From: Clostridia bacterium | Lineage (GTDB): Bacteria; Bacillota; Clostridia; Christensenellales; Borkfalkiaceae | Reading direction: 5' to 3' | Assembly: GCA_017646945.1 (NCBI GenBank) | Contig: JAGCLN010000038.1 | Location: 1-8,170, forward strand | DNA length: 8,170 nt | Part shown: one piece after another, positions 1 through 5,831 of the stretch | How positions within the stretch are numbered: position 1 is the stretch's first letter | How the letters are laid out: each line of letters opens with the position of its first letter | Made by a program: the position numbers and the translations under genes | Notes under the pieces: model-generated | Told to the model about the DNA's origin: nothing | Seen by the model: the letters and a program-made list of their open reading frames with translations, nothing else | The model's database searches: none

Positions 1-23
1 GGAGCAACCGCCTATTAGGTTTT

Positions 24-47
24 GCAAATTACCTTTAGGTTATTTGC
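24..47. repeat. Inverted repeat, 10-base arms with one mismatch
   Basis: The arms GCAAATTACC (24-33) and GGTTATTTGC (38-47) pair except for one T-T mismatch, around a TTTA loop. There is no T-run after either side, so it is not a standard intrinsic terminator. A short direct repeat TTAGGTT (15-21 and 35-41) overlaps it. Confidence 0.6.
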
Positions 48-71
48 TAACTTATGAGCGTGTTGCGACGA

Positions 72-86
72 TATAACGGATTAAAA
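72..86. repeat. 15-base direct repeat, copy 1 (copy 2 at 206-220)
   Basis: TATAACGGATTAAAA occurs exactly at 72-86 and again at 206-220, where it overlaps the last codons and most of the stop codon of copA. The copies are 134 bases apart. Copy 1 also overlaps a near-palindrome, TTAAAAC-TC-GTTTTAA, at 81-96. The flanking sequence is only weakly alike, so this may be a trace of an old tandem duplication of the gene end or a coincidence. Confidence 0.6.
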
Positions 87-133
87 CTCGTTTTAAGACG
101 TTAGAAACAAGCAAGACAAGGCTCGTTAGCAAG

Positions 134-174
134 CCGTTGGGCGTAATAGACCTTTTTGGTCATTACGGTCACGG
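134..174. repeat. Extended imperfect hairpin
   Basis: The core pairs CGTAAT plus GACC (142-147, 149-152) with GGTCATTACG (158-167). It leaves one bulged A at 148 and a five-base T loop, which reads as an A loop on the minus strand. An outer four-base pairing, CCGT (134-137) with ACGG (171-174), extends it across a small internal loop. It lies 31 bases beyond the copA stop. It lacks a following U-run on the minus strand, so it may stabilise a transcript end rather than terminate transcription. Confidence 0.55.
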
Positions 175-204
175 ATTGATAACAGAAACGCAGTATTGTG
201 CAGT

Positions 205-2394
205 TTATAACGGATTAAAAAGGCGGAGTGCGTTAGTAACAACGAATAAACTACTTAGGCTCATGCAGGCGGCGGCAATCATGGGATTTAATAAAATTCC
301 TAAGGGGAATAATACGCCGACGGCAAGGGGAATTCCTAATACGTTGTAGATAAATGCCCAAAATAAGTTTTGCTTGATTATTCGGCGGGCTTTCGAGCCG
401 ATTTTAACCGATTTAACGGCGGAAACAAGGTCGTTCGATAAAAGTATAACTCCGCTTGAAGAAACGGCTATATCCGTTCCGTTAGACATCGCCACACCAA
501 TATCCGCAACCGCAAGCGCGGGGGAATCGTTGATACCGTCACCGATAAACATTACTTGACCGTAAGATTTGAAATTTTTAACGATTTCCGCTTTTTGCTC
601 AGGCAATACCCCGCCGTAAACTTCATTTGCGCCAACTTCTTCTTTTACGCGATTGCAAACCTTTACGTCATCGCCCGATAAAATTACCGTTTTTATGCCA
701 AGCGCATTGAAACTTTCTATCGCCGATTTTGACGTGGGTTTTATTTTATCATAAACTTCTATAAAGCCTATAACCTTTTGGTTTTTGCCAACGAATAACA
801 CGCTTTTGCCATTACTTAAAGACTTTTCCGCTAATTCTTTCAAGCCGTTATCCATTTCGCAAGAAGAAAGGAAGGAAAAATTACCTATAAGGTAAGCGTT
901 GCCGTTTACCACGCCTTTTACACCCTTTCCCGTAACGGAAGAATAATCTTCAACGGGGTAATGAGTAGCGCTTACATATTCTACCACCGCTTTCGCCAAA
1001 GGGTGAGAAGATAAACTCTCTATTGAAGAAACTGCTTTTATATCTTCTTCGCCCAAGCCGTAAACTTCGCCTACTTGGGCTTTGCCGAGCGTTACCGTGC
1101 CCGTTTTATCCATTATTACTATTTGCGTTTTGCCTATGCGCTCTAATACTTCCGCATTTTTAACTAATACGCCGTGCGTTGCCATTTTGCCCATAGCAAC
1201 CGTTACGGCAACGGGCGTTGCTAACCCCAACGCACACGGACAGGATATAACGAGTACCGTTATCGCCCTTGAAAACGCAAAGTCGAACGGCTTGCCTACG
1301 ATAAGCCAAACGACAAGCGACGTTAAAGCAATCAAAGTAACTATAGGAACGAAAATTCCGCTTATCTTATCGGCTAAACGCTGAACTGGGGCTTTGGTGC
1401 TTTCCGCAGATAAAACGTATTCGATAATTTTGGAAAATACGGTATCTTCACCGCAAGCGGTTACTTTTGCTAAAAGGTATCCACTTTCAAGTACGGTTGC
1501 AGTTTTAACGGTATCTCCAACCTTTTTAAGTACTGGCATACTCTCGCCCGTTAATGCGGACTCGTTAAACTCGCCGTCCCCTGAAACGACAACGCCGTCA
1601 CACGGGGCGCTTTGGCCTTCTTTTATAACCATTATATCGCCGACCTTAACTAAGGAAGCGTCAACGCTTATTTCCTTGCCATCTACCATAATACTTGCCG
1701 TCTTCGGCGCAAGGCTTTTAAGTTTTTCCACCGCGCTTTCAGTCTTTTTCTTGGAACGGTCTTCTAAAACCTTACCAACGCTAACGAGCGTTAATATCAT
1801 AGCGGATGACTCGAAATACAAATTTTCAAGATAGGATAAAACCAAAGCGTCGTTACCGTTTATTCTGCCTATTATTATCATAACGAGCGCGTAAACGCCG
1901 TAGATAAAACTTGCGCCCGAGCCAAGCGATACCAAAGTATCCATATTAGGCGCTTTGTGAATTACCGCGAGCGTTCCCTTTGAAAAGAACAAAAAGTTGA
2001 TAACTATTACCGCAAGGGTTATAACGAGTTGAAAAGATACGAACGCTACCGCGCCGTTTACCCCTTTGAAAAAGTTAAAGGTGGGTAGGTTTATCATTTT
2101 GCCCATTGAAAAATACATCAATACGACAAGAAGTATCACCGATGGAATAAGCCTTGTTTTTAAAGGGCTTTTTTCTTGGGAATTTTCGCCATTTTTGTAT
2201 TTAACCGCCTTAAAGCCTGCGTTTTTAACTGCTTTTACTATTTTATTGTAATCAAATTCGCCTTCTACAACGAGTAGTTTTTGGGTAAGGTTTACCGTTG
2301 CCGTTTCAACGCCTTCAACCTTTTTTACCGCCCTTTCAACCGCGCTTGAACAGGCCGAGCAAGACATACCGAGCACCGTAATTTTAACTTTCAT
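205..2394 (-). CDS. copA: Cu(I)-exporting P1B-type ATPase, CopA
   Basis: A 729-residue membrane pump predicted to export Cu(I) from the cytoplasm using ATP. It has one N-terminal heavy-metal-associated domain with GMSCSAC (residues 9-15; C12, C15). Core motifs are the actuator loop TGES (282-285), the membrane metal site CPC (385-387), the phosphorylated DKTGT (429-433, D429), the nucleotide-domain HP (464-465) and the hinge GDGIND (618-623). The copper-type residues Y683/N684 and MxxSS (711-715) are present, which favours Cu(I) over Zn/Cd. Length is normal for a one-HMA clostridial CopA. The start is set by AAGGAG at 2402-2407, seven bases upstream; an in-frame ATG at 2439 lies deeper in the upstream gene and lacks this support. 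It overlaps the ribbon-helix-helix gene by 11 bases and is last in the operon, so translation is probably coupled. No CsoR, CopY or CopZ gene is adjacent. Confidence 0.95.
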   Translation of the reverse strand: MKVKITVLGMSCSACSSAVERAVKKVEGVETATVNLTQKLLVVEGEFDYNKIVKAVKNAGFKAVKYKNGENSQEKSPLKTRLIPSVILLVVLMYFSMGKMINLPTFNFFKGVNGAVAFVSFQLVITLAVIVINFLFFSKGTLAVIHKAPNMDTLVSLGSGASFIYGVYALVMIIIGRINGNDALVLSYLENLYFESSAMILTLVSVGKVLEDRSKKKTESAVEKLKSLAPKTASIMVDGKEISVDASLVKVGDIMVIKEGQSAPCDGVVVSGDGEFNESALTGESMPVLKKVGDTVKTATVLESGYLLAKVTACGEDTVFSKIIEYVLSAESTKAPVQRLADKISGIFVPIVTLIALTSLVVWLIVGKPFDFAFSRAITVLVISCPCALGLATPVAVTVAMGKMATHGVLVKNAEVLERIGKTQIVIMDKTGTVTLGKAQVGEVYGLGEEDIKAVSSIESLSSHPLAKAVVEYVSATHYPVEDYSSVTGKGVKGVVNGNAYLIGNFSFLSSCEMDNGLKELAEKSLSNGKSVLFVGKNQKVIGFIEVYDKIKPTSKSAIESFNALGIKTVILSGDDVKVCNRVKEEVGANEVYGGVLPEQKAEIVKNFKSYGQVMFIGDGINDSPALAVADIGVAMSNGTDIAVSSSGVILLSNDLVSAVKSVKIGSKARRIIKQNLFWAFIYNVLGIPLAVGVLFPLGILLNPMIAAACMSLSSLFVVTNALRLFNPL

Positions 2395-2566
2395 TACCGT
2401 TCTCCTTTTTGATAGACTTGCCCCTTCTCTTTTTAACACACTCGGTTAAAAGATATTCGATTTGCCCGTTGATTGAACGAAACTCATCGCTTGCCCAACG
2501 CTCAAGTTCAACGAATAACTCTTTGGATAAGCGAAGGGGAATTTGCTTTTTGTCTTTTATTTCCAT
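2384..2566 (-). CDS. Arc-like ribbon-helix-helix DNA-binding protein
   Basis: A 60-residue protein with the Arc/MetJ ribbon-helix-helix layout: strand KKQIPLRL (6-13), helix A about 14-29 (SKELFVELERWASDEF) and helix B about 31-47. The FRSINGQIE turn closely matches the GRSVNSEI of phage P22 Arc as I remember it. By that alignment Q8, P10 and R12 would face the DNA major groove. The tail (46-60) is basic, then polar. There is no metal-binding cluster (one Cys, C43, no His), so it is unlikely to sense copper directly. It begins three bases after the SPFH stop with no clear Shine-Dalgarno, which implies translational coupling, and overlaps copA by 11 bases. I infer that it autoregulates the operon through the tandem palindromes at 3616-3636. 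An antitoxin role is less likely because no toxin gene is next to it. Confidence 0.85.
   Translation of the reverse strand: MEIKDKKQIPLRLSKELFVELERWASDEFRSINGQIEYLLTECVKKRRGKSIKKENGNES
2402..2407 (-). promoter_or_regulatory. Ribosome binding site of copA
   Basis: AAGGAG on the minus strand, seven bases before the ATG ending at 2394. It lies inside the end of the upstream gene and decides the copA start over the in-frame ATG at 2439. Confidence 0.85.
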
Positions 2567-2569
2567 ATC

Positions 2570-3589
2570 TTAATAAATGCTACCCGAATTTACTACCGGT
2601 TGCGCATCGTGATTACCGCAAAGAACTACTAAAAGGTTAGATACCATTTGCGCCTTTCTCTCATCGTCAAGTTTAACCATTTCAGTTTTTTCAAGGCGTT
2701 CAAGCGCAAGTTCAACCATACCTACCGCGCCGTCTACTATCATCTTTCTTGCATCGATTATTGCAGACGCTTGTTGGCGTTGAAGCATTACCGCCGCAAT
2801 TTCAGGCGCGTATGCAAGATAGGTTATTCTCGCCTCAACGATTTCAATACCGGCGTTTTCTACCCTCGATTGAATTTCTTCTCTTATTCTTTCAGCAACA
2901 ACTTCACTTGAACCGCGAAGACTGCCCTCATCGGCATGACCATCACCGGTAGTATCAACGTTGGGCGCAACGTCATAGGGGTAAATTTTTACGATTTGGC
3001 GAACTGCGCTGTCGCATTGAAGTGATAAATATTCCTTGTAGTTATCTACGTTAAATACCGCTTTAGCGGTATCAACCATTTTCCACATAACCGCAATGCC
3101 GATTTCAACGGGGTTTCCTAAACAGTCGTTAATCTTTTGGCGACTATTATTTAAAGTCATCACCTTTAAACTGATTTTGTTTTGGCGAGAAAGTTGAACT
3201 TCTTTGTTAGTTGAACCTTTCGCTACGGCGTTTATTACCGAAGTTGCGGTATTAACGTCACCACTTTGATTGAGTTTAGTTTGCGCAGCAGGGTTGAAAG
3301 ATTGACAGAAAGGATTCACAAAGTAAAATCCTTCCCCCTTTAAAGTGCCGTAATACTTACCAAACAGCGTGAGAACTAACGCTTCTTGCGGTTTTAAAAC
3401 TTTAAGACCGGGGAATAAAAAACAATCTGCTACACAAAGTAACATACTAAATAAAAAGATTACGGGGCTACCGCCACCTTCTAATATAAACGCGCCCCAA
3501 ATAGTGCCGAGGGTAGAAACTACCATTAAAATTATTGTTAGTAATAAAACTAACATACCTATTTTTTTACCAACGATTTTTTCAGTCAT
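2570..3589 (-). CDS. SPFH/band-7 domain membrane protein
   Basis: A 339-residue protein of the stomatin/prohibitin/flotillin superfamily, whose members oligomerise at membranes and organise domains or proteases; the exact role of this branch is unknown. Two hydrophobic segments (about 10-33 and 42-61) are followed by the SPFH domain (about 66-260), which opens with PQEALVLTLFGKYYGTLKGEGFYFVNPF. An Ala/Gln-rich helical region (about 263-300) and the conserved tail CGNHDAQPVVNSGSIY follow. A small insert DTTGDGHADEG (212-222) resembles a calcium-loop sequence. The start is chosen at MTEKIVGKK because AAGGAG (3597-3602) lies seven bases upstream; upstream in-frame ATGs fall in the promoter. It is the first gene of the operon with the Arc-like regulator and CopA. 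I recall SPFH proteins of this type next to small Arc-type genes in other Clostridia, but cannot check this here. Confidence 0.9.
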   Translation of the reverse strand: MTEKIVGKKIGMLVLLLTIILMVVSTLGTIWGAFILEGGGSPVIFLFSMLLCVADCFLFPGLKVLKPQEALVLTLFGKYYGTLKGEGFYFVNPFCQSFNPAAQTKLNQSGDVNTATSVINAVAKGSTNKEVQLSRQNKISLKVMTLNNSRQKINDCLGNPVEIGIAVMWKMVDTAKAVFNVDNYKEYLSLQCDSAVRQIVKIYPYDVAPNVDTTGDGHADEGSLRGSSEVVAERIREEIQSRVENAGIEIVEARITYLAYAPEIAAVMLQRQQASAIIDARKMIVDGAVGMVELALERLEKTEMVKLDDERKAQMVSNLLVVLCGNHDAQPVVNSGSIY

Positions 3590-3596
3590 AACATTA

Positions 3597-3602
3597 CTCC
3601 TT
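3597..3602 (-). promoter_or_regulatory. Ribosome binding site of the SPFH gene
   Basis: AAGGAG on the minus strand, seven bases before the ATG ending at 3589. It selects this start and excludes the longer frame that would run back through the promoter to 3679. Confidence 0.85.
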
Positions 3603-3615
3603 TTAAATAAAGTTG

Positions 3616-3636
3616 TTGATATCAAAATGATATCAT
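3616..3636. promoter_or_regulatory. Putative tandem-palindrome operator
   Basis: Two perfect 10-base palindromes, TTGATATCAA (3616-3625) and ATGATATCAT (3627-3636), share the core TGATATCA. Their centres are exactly 11 bases apart and the whole site is 21 bases. One covers the -10 box and the other covers the predicted +1. Arc-family dimers bind half-sites spaced 11 bases apart in a 21-base operator, and an Arc-like protein is encoded in this operon, so autorepression is the natural reading. I saw the TGATATCA core nowhere else in the window. Confidence 0.7.
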
Positions 3637-3655
3637 ATGAACGGCGCATTGTCAA
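3627..3655 (-). promoter_or_regulatory. Sigma-A promoter of the SPFH/RHH/copA operon
   Basis: On the minus strand, a perfect -35 TTGACA (3650-3655), a 17-base spacer and -10 TATCAT (3627-3632). Transcription should start near 3620, giving a leader of about 30 bases that contains the ribosome site. The -10 box lies inside one of two tandem palindromes, so a protein bound there would block RNA polymerase. Confidence 0.85.
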
Positions 3656-3664
3656 CTTTTTTAT

Positions 3665-3695
3665 GAAACAAAAAACCACTCGCTAAGAGTGGTTT
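3665..3695 (-). terminator. Intrinsic terminator of the PH-domain gene
   Basis: A nine-base-pair stem, AAACCACTC (3673-3681) with GAGTGGTTT (3687-3695), around a five-base loop. Read on the minus strand it is followed by a T-rich run (TTTTTTGTTT). It starts four bases after the PH-gene stop codon and ends just upstream of the SPFH promoter, separating the two transcription units. Confidence 0.85.
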
Positions 3696-3698
3696 AAT

Positions 3699-4157
3699 TT
3701 ATTCGATATCAACGCCTTGAACGTAAGTAATTTTATTGTTTACCGCCTTTACGCTATCAACGAATTTTTCATATTCTTCCTTTTTGATAACGATAACGAA
3801 GTAACTTTCGTCATCGAAGATAAATTCAAGTTTTTGCGTATCGGTAACGAGTTTTATCGATTTTACTTCGGAAAGTTTAATAGTGTTTTTTATTATACCC
3901 CAGTTTAAAACTACCTTATCTTGATAAACGGTATATTTTGAACTGAGCGCCGCGGTAATTACCACAACGATAAAAGCAAGGGCTAAAATAATTGTGAAAA
4001 TCAAGGATAAGTGGTTATATAGATTAAGTTCTATACCTTTTTGGATATTAGACGAGTATCTTATAGCGTTTAAGATTATGCAAGCAACGGCAACGAGCGA
4101 GCCAACGCCTGCAATTATATAAAACAGTTTTGAAAAGTTGTATTTAAATTTATTCAT
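3699..4157 (-). CDS. Two-helix membrane protein with C-terminal PH-like domain
   Basis: A 152-residue protein with two membrane segments (about 12-31 and 50-70) and a cytoplasmic-type C-terminal domain (about 74-142). The pattern YTVYQDKVVLNWGIIKNTIKLSEVKSIKL...KLEFIF...YFVIVIKKEEYEKFVDSVK fits bacterial PH-like (DUF304-type) domains seen in many Firmicutes membrane proteins. No enzymatic residues are visible and the function is unknown. The start is placed at MNKFKYN: the only upstream in-frame ATG (4175) overlaps the -10 box, and no ribosome site precedes either. With the -10 ending six bases before this ATG, the mRNA should be leaderless. It is divergent from the ABC-F gene and ends at its own terminator, so it is monocistronic. 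Family call moderate; gene reality high. Confidence 0.8.
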   Translation of the reverse strand: MNKFKYNFSKLFYIIAGVGSLVAVACIILNAIRYSSNIQKGIELNLYNHLSLIFTIILALAFIVVVITAALSSKYTVYQDKVVLNWGIIKNTIKLSEVKSIKLVTDTQKLEFIFDDESYFVIVIKKEEYEKFVDSVKAVNNKITYVQGVDIE

Positions 4158-4163
4158 AAAATT

Positions 4164-4191
4164 ATTATACCACATTTTTAGGATAATTCAA
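4164..4191 (-). promoter_or_regulatory. Extended -10 promoter of the PH-domain gene
   Basis: On the minus strand, -10 TATAAT (4164-4169) is preceded by TGG, giving the extended TG-n-TATAAT form. A weak -35 TTGAAT (4186-4191) lies 16 bases upstream. Six bases separate the -10 from the ATG at 4157, so +1 should fall on the A of the start codon. Confidence 0.75.
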
Positions 4192-4196
4192 ATCAT

Positions 4197-4225
4197 TTGA
4201 CTAAATTTTTAAAATATTGTATATT
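4197..4225 (+). promoter_or_regulatory. Promoter of the ABC-F gene
   Basis: -35 TTGACT (4197-4202), a 17-base spacer and -10 TATATT (4220-4225). Six bases separate the -10 from the ATG at 4232, which again places +1 on the start codon. The two divergent -35 boxes are only five bases apart. Confidence 0.75.
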
Positions 4226-4231
4226 TTACGC

Positions 4232-5779
4232 ATGAGTATTTTAGAAATTAGAAATTTAACGCATCGCTACGATGAAAGGTATTTATTCCAAAACGCATCA
4301 CTTCAAATAAACAACGGCGAGCATTTGGGAATAGTTGGTCTTAACGGCGCGGGCAAAACTACGTTTATCAATATTATTGCCGGCAAACTTTCGCAAGACG
4401 ACGGTGAAGTTTTACGCCAAAGTTCAGCGCGTTGGGGCTACCTTGACCAGCACGCGGATATAGATAGGTCGCAAACTGTTATGGAATACTTGCGCCACGC
4501 CTTTGACTACCTTTTTGAACTCAACCAAAAACTTGAAGATATCTATCTTAAAATGGGCGAAGTTGACGATGCGGACGAACTTGATAGGCTCGTTATCAAG
4601 TCTTCAAAGATGCAAGAAACTTTGGATAACGCCGGCTTTTACGACCTTGACAGTAAGATTAAAAAGGTTGCAGGCGGTCTTGGTGTTCACAACTTTGGGT
4701 ACGATACGCTAATTTCAAGGCTTTCTGGTGGCGAAAGAGCAAAACTAATGCTTTCAAAACTACTGCTTGAAGACGTGGATATTATGCTACTTGACGAACC
4801 GACTAACTTTTTAGATATTGAGCATATCGAGTGGCTTAAAAAATTCCTTAACGGATATAAAAAGACGTTTATGGTAATTTCGCACGATACCGCATTTTTA
4901 GATAGCGTTTGCAAGTTTATTATAAATATTGAAAACGGCAATATTAAAAAGTATGCGGGCAACTACTCAACGTTTATCGTTCAACGCGATATGAACGCTA
5001 AGCAGTACGAAGAAGATTACCTTCGCCAACAAGCCGAAATAAAGAAGATGCAAGACTACATCGATAAAAACAAGGCTCGCGCGGCAACGGCGGGTATGGC
5101 TAATTCAAGAAAGAAAATGCTTGATAGAATTGAAGTTATGCAAAAGCCTATGTCCGTTCACGACGCTACGTTTAACTTCCCTTATATCCCCGTTAACAGC
5201 AAGGACTTTTTAATCGTAAAAGACTTAGAAGTCGGCTATGATAAAACGCTTATCCCACCCATCAATTTCCACCTTAAAAGCACGGATAAACTTTGGATAA
5301 GAGGTACTAACGGCGTTGGTAAAACTACTCTTATTAAAACGCTACTTAGAAAAATTCACGCGCTTGGCGGTAACTTTTTATTTCACTTATCCACCAAGCC
5401 TGCCTACTTAGAGCAAGAACTTAACTTTGAAAACTCATCGCTTAACGCTATGATTTACTTTAATGAAAAGTTCCCACGCTTAGGTCAAAAAGACCAACGC
5501 GCAGAACTTGCAAAAGTTGGGCTAAAAGGCGATTTGGCAACGACACCGATAAAGGACTTATCGGGTGGAGAGCAAGTGAGAATTAAACTTGCGGTACTCA
5601 ACAACACCCCGTCTAACGTGCTTATCTTAGACGAACCTACCAACCACTTAGACGTACGCGCTAAAGAAGCGCTTAAAAAAGCCCTTATCGCCTACGAGGG
5701 CGCAATAATTCTCGTTAGCCACGAGCACGACTTTGCAGGCGAAATTTGCAATATTATATTTGACGCCAAAACTAAATAA
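4232..5779 (+). CDS. ABC-F family ATPase, duplicated ATP-binding domains
   Basis: A 515-residue soluble protein with two ATP-binding cassettes and no membrane segments, the ABC-F layout. ABC-F proteins act on the ribosome, in translation control or antibiotic resistance, not in transport. Cassette 1 has Walker A GLNGAGKTT (36-44), signature LSGGE (164-168), Walker B LLDEPTN (186-192) and switch H218. Cassette 2 has GTNGVGKTT (358-366), LSGGE (443-447), LILDEPTNHLD (464-474) and H497. The charged linker (about 245-310) is the P-site-tRNA interaction motif region. Both sites look intact. The subfamily is undecided; housekeeping (YdiF/Uup-like) seems likelier than resistance because no resistance context is present. 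The start MSILEIRNLT is the normal family start; an upstream TTG at 4217 would lie over the -10 box. No Shine-Dalgarno is present, so leaderless initiation is predicted. A strong terminator follows. Confidence 0.93.
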   Translation: MSILEIRNLTHRYDERYLFQNASLQINNGEHLGIVGLNGAGKTTFINIIAGKLSQDDGEVLRQSSARWGYLDQHADIDRSQTVMEYLRHAFDYLFELNQKLEDIYLKMGEVDDADELDRLVIKSSKMQETLDNAGFYDLDSKIKKVAGGLGVHNFGYDTLISRLSGGERAKLMLSKLLLEDVDIMLLDEPTNFLDIEHIEWLKKFLNGYKKTFMVISHDTAFLDSVCKFIINIENGNIKKYAGNYSTFIVQRDMNAKQYEEDYLRQQAEIKKMQDYIDKNKARAATAGMANSRKKMLDRIEVMQKPMSVHDATFNFPYIPVNSKDFLIVKDLEVGYDKTLIPPINFHLKSTDKLWIRGTNGVGKTTLIKTLLRKIHALGGNFLFHLSTKPAYLEQELNFENSSLNAMIYFNEKFPRLGQKDQRAELAKVGLKGDLATTPIKDLSGGEQVRIKLAVLNNTPSNVLILDEPTNHLDVRAKEALKKALIAYEGAIILVSHEHDFAGEICNIIFDAKTK

Positions 5780-5790
5780 CGGCATAAGAA

Positions 5791-5824
5791 AACCCCGTAC
5801 AAAGTACGGGGTTCTTTTTTGTTT
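5791..5824. terminator. Terminator between convergent ABC-F and permease genes
   Basis: A perfect ten-base-pair GC-rich stem, AACCCCGTAC (5791-5800) with GTACGGGGTT (5804-5813), has an AAA loop. On the plus strand it is followed by CTTTTTTGTTTT, a strong terminator for the ABC-F gene. On the minus strand the stem is followed only by TTCTTATG, so it should work less well for the permease transcript arriving from the other side, whose stop is at 5832-5834. Confidence 0.9.
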
Positions 5825-5831
5825 TAGTTGA

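Larger units (their letters stand above)
1..204. other. Non-coding region with inverted repeats, downstream of copA
   Basis: No convincing gene is seen on either strand in these 204 bases. The stretch contains several inverted repeats, listed separately, and a 15-base direct repeat. On the minus strand it is the 3' flank of copA, but no hairpin here is followed by a U-run, so I cannot name a terminator for the operon. A reading frame on the plus strand from 137 runs antisense into the copA end and has no ribosome site or family resemblance. The region could be a structured 3' UTR, a small RNA, or a decayed sequence; the window edge prevents a decision. Confidence 0.5.

Noticed and set aside
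137..349. 70-residue plus-strand open frame
   Set aside because: It runs antisense through the last 48 codons of copA, has no ribosome site or promoter, and matches no family I know. It is most likely a shadow frame.
2395..2439. Upstream ATG extending CopA by 15 residues
   Set aside because: The extension precedes the standard HMA start, would sit deeper inside the ribbon-helix-helix gene, and would place the AAGGAG at 2402-2407 inside the coding region.
2384..2566. Antitoxin of a toxin-antitoxin pair
   Set aside because: The fold fits, but neither neighbour (SPFH protein, CopA) is a toxin and the operator layout supports plain autoregulation.
3590..3679. N-terminal extension of the SPFH protein to an ATG at 3679
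   Set aside because: It would pass through the ribosome site, the -10 and the -35 boxes of the operon promoter and into the upstream terminator.
3369..3686. 105-residue plus-strand open frame
   Set aside because: It is antisense to the SPFH gene start, crosses that gene's promoter and a terminator hairpin, and has no start signals.
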